Source: an uncultured Erysipelotrichaceae bacterium
GTDB lineage: Bacteria > Bacillota_I > Bacilli_A > RFN20 > CAG-826
Assembly (NCBI GenBank): GCA_902800255.1
Contig: CADCDV010000072.1
Location: forward strand, 1 to 5,734
Reading direction: 5' to 3'
Length of the DNA stretch: 5,734 nt
The notes under the pieces are model-generated. The model saw only the letters and a program-made list of their open reading frames with translations. It had not been told where the DNA came from and did no database searches. Position 1 is the first letter of the stretch. Each line of letters begins with the position of its first letter. Positions 1-5,725 of this stretch are shown one piece after another. The position numbers and the translations under genes were made by a program.

Positions 1-1057
1 CAGAGTTAGCTAAGCAGCTTTCGATGTTGTAGCTCTGCTGGTTGAAGTAATTGCCATAGCTGATCTCGAAAGTTGGATCGCCCTCGGCGCCTTTCTGGGC
101 TTCGTTCTTGGCATAGTAGTCAAGCTCGAAGTTGTAACCGATATTGACGGTGGTCTCGGCCTCATCTGGCTCTGGGAGTTTGATACGGCCTTCTTTGACC
201 TCTTTCTGCTCAGCGAGCATGTACATGCCCCAGTAGGTATTGTTGAGATAGACGGAGACTGGTGTGAAGTCGGTGGCCCAGACTTTGGAATCGTCGGCGA
301 TGACGCCTTTGGCTAAGGTTAAGCCAAGAGCGGTTCTCGAGATGGTGGTGTCTTTGGCATCGCCAAGGAGAACCCACTTCTTGAATTTCTGGTCGCCATT
401 GAGGCCAAAGAGGCTCTGTTTCTTATCGAATTTGATCTGTAAGCCCTTCTTATCGAAGCCAGCGGTCTGGTTGCCTCTGACTTTCATCGTGGCGGCAAGA
501 GGTTTATCCTCAGCCGTGTTATAGCTTCCACCATTGGTGATGGCGATGGTGCCAGTGACGCTTGGACGGGTGACGTCGGTGCTTCTTGCAGCAGTCGCGA
601 AGTTGGCGTTTGGATCGGTCGCATCATAGTTGAATCTGATCTCTGGAAGGGCAGACTGGGTGCTATCGACCTGGATGGCGTGGCAAACGCTGCATTCCCT
701 ATATTTAACGTTGGAGTAGTTAAAACGAGGATCATTGAGCTTGGTGCCAAGGTTCTCGGTCTTCCATTCGCCGAAGGTGTGGGCGGCGCTATCTTTCTTT
801 TCGTCGCAATCGGCGCAAGCGTGCCAGTGATTGGTGGCATCGTGGGACCATTCGGTTTCCCAGTTGTGGACGATTGAGACATTGCTCGAAGTGTTGACAG
901 CAATGCTGGAACCGTCGCTTGAGCTGGTGATGGCGGATGTTTGTGCCGATTCAGATGATTCAGCAACAACACTGCTCTTCTTTACGCCATCGGTGTTGCA
1001 GCCCGCAAGCATAAATGGGACAGCAAGCACTGAAACAGCTTTGAAAAACTTCTTCAT
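1..1057 (-). CDS. CotH-kinase-domain surface lipoprotein, 3' end beyond the window
   Basis: Partial gene: 352 codons are visible and the frame is open to the left edge. Residues 1-20 form a lipoprotein signal peptide (MKKFF, hydrophobic core, lipobox LAGC with Cys20), so the protein should be lipid-anchored outside the membrane. Residues 21-62 are a Ser/Thr/Ala-rich linker. Residues 63-131 form a His/Trp/Cys module with HWHACADC (77-84) and ECSVC (121-125), giving two CxxC pairs that might bind a metal. From about 138 the sequence matches the CotH family: VRGNQT (193-198), KGLQIKFDKK (204-213), LFG, KKWVLLGDAKD (226-236), YLNNTYWGMYMLAEQ (270-284) and FELDYY (310-315). CotH of Bacillus spores is an atypical protein kinase, but in vegetative lineages the substrate is unknown. 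The catalytic C-terminal half is mostly outside the window, so activity cannot be judged. Start ATG at 1057 has AAAGGA 10 bases upstream and gives the signal peptide. It has its own terminator-bounded transcription unit. Confidence 0.88.
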   Translation of the reverse strand, partial: MKKFFKAVSVLAVPFMLAGCNTDGVKKSSVVAESSESAQTSAITSSSDGSSIAVNTSSNVSIVHNWETEWSHDATNHWHACADCDEKKDSAAHTFGEWKTENLGTKLNDPRFNYSNVKYRECSVCHAIQVDSTQSALPEIRFNYDATDPNANFATAARSTDVTRPSVTGTIAITNGGSYNTAEDKPLAATMKVRGNQTAGFDKKGLQIKFDKKQSLFGLNGDQKFKKWVLLGDAKDTTISRTALGLTLAKGVIADDSKVWATDFTPVSVYLNNTYWGMYMLAEQKEVKEGRIKLPEPDEAETTVNIGYNFELDYYAKNEAQKGAEGDPTFEISYGNYFNQQSYNIESCLANS

Positions 1058-1067
1058 GAAAAAACAT

Positions 1068-1073
1068 TCCTTT
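1068..1073 (-). promoter_or_regulatory. Ribosome binding site of the lipoprotein gene
   Basis: AAAGGA on the minus strand lies 10 bases before the ATG at 1057. A second ATG at 1067-1065 directly abuts the site and is out of frame. Spacing and the signal peptide both favour the ATG at 1057. Confidence 0.6.
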
Positions 1074-1134
1074 CTTGAGGGATGTATCAAATGATGTCCC
1101 CCATAATTCATCAAGATGTTGACTTGCAACTCTT

Positions 1135-1163
1135 ATTGTATACGAATAATTAATCAATATAAA
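1135..1163 (-). promoter_or_regulatory. Candidate promoter of the lipoprotein gene
   Basis: Minus-strand hexamers TTTATA (1158-1163) and TACAAT (1135-1140) are separated by 17 bases, in the only AT-rich spacer of the window. It sits just after the operon terminator and about 80 bases before the start codon. The -10 matches the consensus at five of six positions and the -35 at four. A promoter is expected here because a terminator precedes the gene, but the exact hexamers are a guess. Confidence 0.35.
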
Positions 1164-1174
1164 CTGTAGTTTAT
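1159..1174. repeat. Inverted repeat, possible operator
   Basis: The 16-base sequence ATAAACTGTAGTTTAT has perfect 7-base arms around a GT centre. It overlaps the proposed -35 box of the lipoprotein gene, the usual place for a repressor site. With no T-run after it and a two-base centre it is not a terminator. The cognate regulator is unknown. Confidence 0.4.
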
Positions 1175-1183
1175 TGGTGAAAG

Positions 1184-1213
1184 AAAAAACACGCCTTAAG
1201 GCGTGTATTTTTT
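1184..1213 (-). terminator. Intrinsic terminator of the nusA-rbfA operon, probably bidirectional
   Basis: A perfect 18-base palindrome, ACACGCCTTAAGGCGTGT (1189-1206), forms a 7-base GC-rich stem with a TTAA loop. On the minus strand the stem is followed by a run of six T (1189-1184, the first shared with the stem's end) and then CTTTC. On the plus strand it is followed by ATTTTTT (1207-1213), so it could stop transcripts in both directions. It begins about 10 bases after the rbfA stop codon and separates the operon from the lipoprotein gene. Confidence 0.9.
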
Positions 1214-1222
1214 GCGAGTGTC

Positions 1223-1588
1223 TTATTTGCTCTCTTTGTGGGCCTTTTCGATCTGCTCTTCTTCTCTTTTGAGGGCGGCGTTGATACGTTCCTCTTTATA
1301 GAAGATGTCATCAAGAAGGAAGGTTAACTCAGGGACTTTGCGGAGGTCCATCTTCTTCGCAAGGGAGCTTCTCACATAGCCCTTGCAACGATTTAATTCG
1401 GCAAGGTTTTGCTGAGGATATTTGGCTCCGAGGAAGGAAACATAGACTTTCGCGGTCGAGTAATCGTTAGAGACGATGACCTCGTTTACCGATGGCATAC
1501 CGATATGCGAGTTCTTGAGCTCAAACATCAGGATGTCGGAGATGTTCCTAGCGATGACGGCTTTGATTCTGCCATTTCTATCTGCCAT
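1223..1588 (-). CDS. rbfA: Ribosome-binding factor A
   Basis: Complete gene of 121 residues, a normal RbfA length. RbfA is a cytoplasmic single-KH-domain protein that binds the 30S subunit near helix 1 of 16S rRNA and supports late maturation. Family hallmarks are the N-terminal RIKAVIARNISDIL, the central TAKVYVSF strand, the helix ELNRCKGYVRSSLAKK (64-79), and KVPELTFLLDD (84-94) with RINAAL near the end. The usual Ala of the AxG interhelical kink is replaced by Cys (C68-K-G70). The C-terminal 15 residues are a charged Lys/Glu tail. ATG at 1588 is preceded by AAGGAG with a 5-base gap, and the gene starts two bases after infB stops. It is the last gene of the operon and ends at TAA just before the terminator. 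Confidence 0.97.
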   Translation of the reverse strand: MADRNGRIKAVIARNISDILMFELKNSHIGMPSVNEVIVSNDYSTAKVYVSFLGAKYPQQNLAELNRCKGYVRSSLAKKMDLRKVPELTFLLDDIFYKEERINAALKREEEQIEKAHKESK

Positions 1589-1590
1589 AA

Positions 1591-3453
1591 CTACTCCTTG
1601 TCGACCATCTCATATCCTTCGACGATGTCGCCTTCTTTGATATCGTTGAAGTTCTTGATCGAGATACCGCATTCGTAACCTTCACGGACCTCTTTGGCGT
1701 CGTCTTTGAATCTCTTTAAGCCAGCGAGCTCGCCTTCATAGACGATGACGCCCGCTCTAAGGAGACGGATCTTGCTGCCGGCGTTGATGGTGCCACTAGT
1801 GACATAGGAGCCACCGATGGTGCCAATCTTCGAGATCTTGTAGATGTGCCTGATCTCAGCCTGACCGGTGATCTTCTCGACCTTCTCGGCCTTATACATA
1901 CCTTTGACGAGGGCTTCAATTTCTTCGAGTACCTCGTAGATGATGCGGTGAGTTCTGATTTCGACCCCTGCTTCAGCCGCTTTGGCGCTGATGCGGGAAT
2001 CTGGACGGATATTGAAACCGTAGATGATGGCATGGGAGGCTTGGGCCAAAAGAAGGTCGCTATCGTTGATAGCACCAGCACTGGCAGCGAGGACTTTGAT
2101 CCTGACTTGCTCGTTGCTTTGCTTCTCGATGTTGGCTTTGACGGCCTCAGCAGAGCCTTCGGTATCGGCTTTGATGATGATGTTGACGTCTTGGACCTTG
2201 CCAGCGTTGACGAGGTTATTGAGGTCGCTAAGAGACATCGCGGCGTTGGCGCCTCTTTCTTGCTTTTGCTTCTCAAGAGCGCGTCTTTCGGCGATTTCTT
2301 TGGCTTCTTTCTCAGTTGGGAAGGCCATGAAACGGTCACCTGCCATTGGGACGGCAGAAAGACCGGTGACGGCTACTGGGGTCGATGGGCCAGCGGATTT
2401 GAGGACGGCGTTATATTCATTGGTCATCCTTCTGATCTTGCCATAAATCTCACCGACGACGACATAGTCGCTTGCGGCGATGGTGCCATTTTGGACAAGG
2501 AGGGTGGCTTTTGGACCTTCACCCTTATCGAGTTTGGCTTCAAGGACGGTGCCGATGGCGTATCTATTTGGGTTGGCTTTGAGTTCCATCATCTCGGCTT
2601 TAACCAAGATGGCGTCTAGTAAATCGTTGATGCCTTTGCCGGTTTTGGCACTGACTTCGACGGTCATGATCTCACCACCGAAATCCTCAGCGATGACGTC
2701 ATGGGCCATGAGCTCATTCTTGACTCTGTCTGGGTCGGCTCCTGGCTTATCCATCTTGTTGATGGCGACGATGATCTCGCATTCAGCGGCTTTGGCGTGG
2801 TTGATGGCCTCGATGGTCTGAGGCATGACGCCGTCATCGGCGGCAACGACAAGAACAGTTATGTCAGTCGCATCCGCGCCACGGGCTCTCATCGCGGTAA
2901 AGGCTTCGTGCCCTGGAGTGTCGATGATGGTGATCTTCTTGCCTTTGTATTCTTTCTGGTAAGCGCCAATGGCTTGGGAGATGCCCCCTGCCTCATGGGC
3001 AGCGAGGTCACTATGCCTGATGGCGTCGATGATACTTGTCTTACCATGGTCAACGTGGCCCATGACCGAAACGACCGGGGCACGCTCGACTAAGGAAGCT
3101 GGATCATCTTCGATCTTGAGGTCTTCGAAGTGCTCGGCATCGACGATTTCCTCTTTCTTGAAGTCATATCCGTATTCAAGGCAGACAGTGCCGATCATCT
3201 CATCGTCAAGAAGTTGGTTGATGGTGACGGCTTTGCCATTCATGAACATGTATTTGATGATGGATGGGATCGGGACGTTGATGGCTTTAGAAAGCTCTGC
3301 GACCGTTAAAGGCTTGGAGTAGACGAAGACACCGCCGTTGACTTTGGCGAAATCCTCTTTTTTCTTCGGACGTGACTCGAAGTTGGCCTGACGGAAACCA
3401 CTATGGTTTTTGTTTTGGCCACCCTTCTTGTTATTGAACTGCGGTTTTTTCAT
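1591..3453 (-). CDS. infB: Translation initiation factor IF-2
   Basis: Complete gene of 620 residues. IF2 is the GTPase that places initiator fMet-tRNA on the 30S subunit and promotes 50S joining. A short basic N-terminus (1-37) precedes an IF2_N domain (about 38-100). The G domain carries G1 GHVDHGKT (132-139), switch I GGISQAIGAY (156-165), G3 DTPGHEAF with the catalytic His (178-185), G4 NKMDK (232-236) and G5 SAK (268-270). Domain II, the IF2-specific domain III and the C-terminal tRNA-binding beta-barrel (about 528-617) follow. The long N-terminal extension of Bacillus (about 716 residues in total) is missing, as in compact Mollicutes-like genomes. Switch I has Ala where most bacteria have His (GITQHIGAY). 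The C2 domain reads IGGSYVTSG where a Cys is common. ATG at 3453 has AAAGGAG 6 bases upstream, inside ylxQ, whose end overlaps infB by 23 bases. Confidence 0.99.
   Translation of the reverse strand: MKKPQFNNKKGGQNKNHSGFRQANFESRPKKKEDFAKVNGGVFVYSKPLTVAELSKAINVPIPSIIKYMFMNGKAVTINQLLDDEMIGTVCLEYGYDFKKEEIVDAEHFEDLKIEDDPASLVERAPVVSVMGHVDHGKTSIIDAIRHSDLAAHEAGGISQAIGAYQKEYKGKKITIIDTPGHEAFTAMRARGADATDITVLVVAADDGVMPQTIEAINHAKAAECEIIVAINKMDKPGADPDRVKNELMAHDVIAEDFGGEIMTVEVSAKTGKGINDLLDAILVKAEMMELKANPNRYAIGTVLEAKLDKGEGPKATLLVQNGTIAASDYVVVGEIYGKIRRMTNEYNAVLKSAGPSTPVAVTGLSAVPMAGDRFMAFPTEKEAKEIAERRALEKQKQERGANAAMSLSDLNNLVNAGKVQDVNIIIKADTEGSAEAVKANIEKQSNEQVRIKVLAASAGAINDSDLLLAQASHAIIYGFNIRPDSRISAKAAEAGVEIRTHRIIYEVLEEIEALVKGMYKAEKVEKITGQAEIRHIYKISKIGTIGGSYVTSGTINAGSKIRLLRAGVIVYEGELAGLKRFKDDAKEVREGYECGISIKNFNDIKEGDIVEGYEMVDKE
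1594..1599 (-). promoter_or_regulatory. rbfA ribosome binding site inside the end of infB
   Basis: AAGGAG lies in the last codons of infB (encoding the terminal Lys-Glu), immediately before its TAG stop and 5 bases before the rbfA ATG. Ribosomes finishing infB pass over it, which favours coupled translation. Confidence 0.8.
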
Positions 3454-3757
3454 CTTTTTCTCCTTTCTTGAGCTTGAGAAGATAGCTCATGGCGGCTTTC
3501 TTATTCACGATGCCAAGGAATTTGACCTCGGAATGGCCAAGGGCCTTTCCGATTTCTTTGGCCGTGAATGTCTGAGACAAAGGTTTATGGGCGCGTTTGA
3601 TCCTTCCTAAGGTACGGAGGGACTCACCGCTATCGAGGTCGGTTGCGGCCACGATGAGGGCGACTTCTTCCATCCTCTTATGAAGCTCCTCGCCGATGAT
3701 GGCTTGGTGGCTTGGATATAAGAGGCCTAAGAATCCTAACGCGTCGTTTTGGCTCAT
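3431..3757 (-). CDS. ylxQ: YlxQ-type L7Ae-family RNA-binding protein
   Basis: Complete gene of 108 residues. Position between ylxR and infB and the fold pattern identify it as the L7Ae-like protein of nusA-infB operons, a small cytoplasmic protein thought to bind kink-turn RNA. Matching segments are ALGFLGLL (6-13), GEELHK (22-27), the hydrophobic strand EVALIVAATDLDSGE (31-45), and TAKEIGKALGHSEVKFLGIVNKKAA (65-89), corresponding to the ELG.aiGk..v..vai.dk.fa segment of the family. The usual RRAGK segment after LGLA reads YPSHQ (14-18), so the nucleic-acid-facing loop is altered. A basic tail (94-103) follows. ATG at 3757 overlaps the ylxR stop (ATGA), with GGAG 5 bases upstream. The 3' end overlaps infB by 23 bases. 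The identification rests largely on context, because the family is weakly conserved. Confidence 0.85.
   Translation of the reverse strand: MSQNDALGFLGLLYPSHQAIIGEELHKRMEEVALIVAATDLDSGESLRTLGRIKRAHKPLSQTFTAKEIGKALGHSEVKFLGIVNKKAAMSYLLKLKKGEKDEKTAVQ
3460..3466 (-). promoter_or_regulatory. infB ribosome binding site inside ylxQ
   Basis: AAAGGAG, spaced 6 bases from the infB ATG, is the strongest Shine-Dalgarno sequence in the window. It lies within the Lys-rich end of ylxQ. This fits a need for more IF2 than YlxQ from one message. Confidence 0.8.
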
Positions 3758-3993
3758 AATGTCTCCAAAAGTTCCTCTTCTTCTTTGCTTAATGGACGAT
3801 GGAGGAAATGGTTGAAGGCGCTTTTCTTGATGGCGTCTTTCCCGCTTCCTTTCTTGAGGTAAACCCCTCGTCCTTTGAGGGTTTTCTCTTTATCGAGGAT
3901 GAGTTCCTCATCCTTTATCACGAGTCGGAGAAGCGTCTCACGCGGAAAGCGTTTGCGTGAGACGATATCCGTTCTGTCGTTGACGATTCTCAT
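3754..3993 (-). CDS. ylxR: YlxR (DUF448) RNA-binding protein, RnpM-like
   Basis: Complete gene of 79 residues, slightly short for the family (about 85-95). YlxR is a small basic protein; the Bacillus subtilis homologue has been reported to bind and modulate RNase P RNA (RnpM). Visible motifs are RKRFPRETLLRLV (13-25), equivalent to the R..P+.eLlRiV signature, GRGVYL (41-46), and the basic helix AIKKSAFNHFL (54-64). The usual N-terminal Cys (family CVvtr, here DIVSR at 9-13) is absent. ATG at 3993 is chosen because the family motif starts about 12 residues later and because it forms TAATG with a TAA in the frame of the nusA acidic tail. There is no Shine-Dalgarno of its own, so translation should depend on ribosomes ending nusA. 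The stop overlaps the ylxQ start (ATGA). Confidence 0.92.
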   Translation of the reverse strand: MRIVNDRTDIVSRKRFPRETLLRLVIKDEELILDKEKTLKGRGVYLKKGSGKDAIKKSAFNHFLHRPLSKEEEELLETL

Positions 3994-5725
3994 TATCTGA
4001 TGTCGTCGTCGTACTCGTCGTTGTACTCGTACTCGAGGTTCTCGTCTTCCTCACTGTAGTAGTCGGCCTCATTCTCTTCTTCGGCTTCAACCTCAGCGAG
4101 CTCCTCTTCGGTGTAGATCGGCATGGCATTGGCAAGAGGCTCAAGAGGTTTCTCGTGAGCGATCTCTTTCTCGCTGATCTTGCGAGGACGTTCGTGGTCT
4201 TGACTTCCACTTTCACCTCTGGCTCTGGCTCTTTCTCTGGCTCAGGTTCAGCGACTGGCTCAACCTCGTCAAGGATCTTGGCAGATTTGACCTTGGTGAC
4301 GGCTGGTTTGACGACGACTGGGGCCTCCTCTTCGATGGACTCTTCTGGAGTGGCAGCCTCTTCTTCGGCAAGGAGAGCTTTCTCCTTCTCTTCGGCCTGA
4401 CGGAGGGCTTCACGTTCTTCGGCAAGGCGGAGTGAACGCTCGGCGTAGTTGACACGCTCCTTGGCGCGCTTATCCTCTTCGACTCTGGCGCGGATGTCTT
4501 CGATGGACTCGTATTCGATACCATCGTTAGCGGCCTGGGTCTCTTCTTTGATATCGATGGAATATCCGGTTAAGCGTTTGGCAAGACGGATGTTGGCGTT
4601 CTTTTTGCCAAGGGCGACATAATACTGATCGTCTTTGACGATGGCGTAAGCGGACTTAACGCCTTCTTCGTCCTCTGGTTTGATCGCGACACCGACAACC
4701 TGGGCTGGACGGAGGGACTCAGCGATGTAAAGGGCTGGGTCATCGCTATATGGGATGATATCGATCTTTTCTTTTTCGTGGCTGTTGCCAAGCTGGGCAA
4801 CGATCTTCTGGATGCGGCTTCCACCCTGACCGATGCAAGCGCCGGTTGGATCGACGTCCTCTTTCATCGAATAGACGGAGACTTTGCTGCGAAGACCAGC
4901 GATACGGGCGATGCCTTTGATGATGACGACGCCTTCATAGATTTCGTGGATTTCTTCTTCAAAAAGTCTCTTGAGGAAGCCTTCGCTGGAACGGGTGACT
5001 TCGATCTGAGGTCCTTTCTTGACGCCGTCGACATCGACGCTCTTGACCTCTTGGATATAGACCTTGATGGTCTCGCCTGGTTTGAAGTATTCATCACCGA
5101 TCATGTCTTTCTTGTTGAGCTCGATGACGGTTCTTCCGACCTTGATGGCGACACCTTTCTCATCGCTTCTTTCGACGATGCCGGTGAGCATCTCTCCGAT
5201 GTGATCCTTGTAGATGTCATAGAGAGCGACTCTTTCCGCTTCGCCGATCTTGTTGCGAAGGATGGTGCGGATGCTCACAGCGGTGAGCTTCGTAAGTTCG
5301 TTGAGAGGGCAATAGATGCTATAGAAGTTATTGAGTTTGATGTTCTTCTTCTCTTCTTTGACGAGAGCGAGAAGGTATTTGAGGTCTTCTTTCTCTTTCT
5401 TTTCCTCGCCTCTTGGACGTTTGAGGTAATCGATCTCCTCTTCGAGATGCTCGATTGTGGCCTCGGCATCCTCTTTGGCGTCCTCTTTGCTGATCTCGAG
5501 GTAATCGTCTTCGACTTCTTTGACGATCTTCTTCTTCTGGCAAAGGGTGGCATGAACACTGCCATCCTCTTCCTCGATGATCTTGGCTTCGACGATGGCG
5601 TCGTCTCCACCTTTGAGGAACTTGATGTAGGAGGTTTCCATGGCCTCCTTAAGTGCGGCGAGAACGGAATCTCTGCTGATTCCTTTTCCTTCGGCGATGG
5701 TGGCGATGAGCTCGCTGAAGGTCAT
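3938..5725 (-). CDS. nusA: Transcription termination/antitermination protein NusA, frame broken in the C-terminal tail
   Basis: NusA binds RNA polymerase and nascent RNA and tunes pausing, termination and antitermination. Domains in order: an NTD (1-175) with a divergent charged insertion at about 83-135; S1 (about 178-246); KH1 with VDPTGACIGQGGSRIQ (291-306), carrying an intact GxxG; and KH2 ending in ALGKKNANIRLAKRLTG (371-387), where the usual second Gly of GxxG is Asn. A long extension follows: a Glu-rich coiled-coil stretch (about 405-458) and a Pro/Glu stretch (488-503). Family cores such as that of B. subtilis are about 370 residues, so this tail adds about 200. From about residue 509 the literal frame turns Ser/Thr/Arg-rich and runs to a TGA at 3938, overlapping ylxR by 56 bases. 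The -1 frame instead gives an acidic tail ending at 3993, for a restored length near 577 residues. ATG at 5725 fits the family N-terminus. AAAGGA sits only one base before it, so the true Shine-Dalgarno may lie beyond the edge. Confidence 0.95.
   Translation of the reverse strand: MTFSELIATIAEGKGISRDSVLAALKEAMETSYIKFLKGGDDAIVEAKIIEEEDGSVHATLCQKKKIVKEVEDDYLEISKEDAKEDAEATIEHLEEEIDYLKRPRGEEKKEKEDLKYLLALVKEEKKNIKLNNFYSIYCPLNELTKLTAVSIRTILRNKIGEAERVALYDIYKDHIGEMLTGIVERSDEKGVAIKVGRTVIELNKKDMIGDEYFKPGETIKVYIQEVKSVDVDGVKKGPQIEVTRSSEGFLKRLFEEEIHEIYEGVVIIKGIARIAGLRSKVSVYSMKEDVDPTGACIGQGGSRIQKIVAQLGNSHEKEKIDIIPYSDDPALYIAESLRPAQVVGVAIKPEDEEGVKSAYAIVKDDQYYVALGKKNANIRLAKRLTGYSIDIKEETQAANDGIEYESIEDIRARVEEDKRAKERVNYAERSLRLAEEREALRQAEEKEKALLAEEEAATPEESIEEEAPVVVKPAVTKVKSAKILDEVEPVAEPEPEKEPEPEVKVEVKTTNVLARSARKRSLTRNLLSLLPMPCRSTPKRSSLRLKPKKRMRPTTTVRKTRTSSTSTTTSTTTTSDNENRQRQNGYRLTQTLSA
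3991..3995 (-). promoter_or_regulatory. TAATG stop-start junction between the nusA tail frame and ylxR
   Basis: The minus strand reads TAATG, where TAA ends the acidic-tail frame of nusA and ATG starts ylxR. No GGAG-like sequence lies within the preceding 15 bases (GACGACGACATCAGA). Termination-reinitiation coupling is therefore the likely way ylxR is translated. It works only if ribosomes are in the tail frame. Confidence 0.65.
3993..4190 (-). other. nusA: Out-of-frame acidic C-terminal tail of nusA
   Basis: Reading the minus strand from 4190 in the -1 frame relative to upstream nusA gives RPRKISEKEIAHEKPLEPL, then a strongly acidic segment rich in Glu, Asp and Tyr (for example EEELAEVEAEEENEADYY and NDEYDDDIR). 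It stops at TAA 3995-3993. It is open for 65 codons, has the same Glu-rich character as the preceding extension, and ends exactly on the ylxR ATG. The same bases in the literal frame give a basic Ser/Thr/Arg tail, typical of GA-rich acidic codons read out of frame. Upstream, this frame hits a TGA at 4244-4242, so any frame change must lie between there and about 4190. Confidence 0.8.
4001..4037 (-). repeat. Low-complexity GAC/GAG/TAC codon run
   Basis: Near-repetitive triplets in the tail frame encode alternating Glu/Asp and Tyr, then three consecutive Asp. This is simple-sequence coding DNA and could vary in length between strains by slippage. Confidence 0.55.

Noticed and set aside
484..972. 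Minus-strand frame of 162 codons inside the lipoprotein gene
   Set aside because: It is a shadow frame, Pro/Ser/Thr-rich with no domain. The overlapping frame from 1057 carries a signal peptide and CotH motifs.
1068..1080. Shared CTCAAGAAAGGA sequence before the lipoprotein gene, before infB (3460-3471) and in ylxR (3845-3856)
   Set aside because: In each case it is explained by a Shine-Dalgarno sequence or by Leu-Lys-Lys-Gly codons, so it is not evidence of a dispersed repeat.
1058..1134. Riboswitch or structured leader before the lipoprotein gene
   Set aside because: Only short 4-base arms such as GTTG/CAAC can be paired, with no known aptamer motif and no leader terminator.
1846..2619. 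Plus-strand open frame of 257 codons opposite infB, and several other plus-strand frames there
   Set aside because: They lie fully antisense to a strongly conserved IF2 gene, have no ribosome binding site or recognisable motif, and are explained by its GC-containing codon usage.
4204..4218. Programmed -1 frameshift site in nusA
   Set aside because: The bases around GTGAAAGTGGAAG do not form a canonical slippery heptamer and no clear stimulatory hairpin was seen. I cannot exclude an atypical site, so the frame break itself is kept as a finding.
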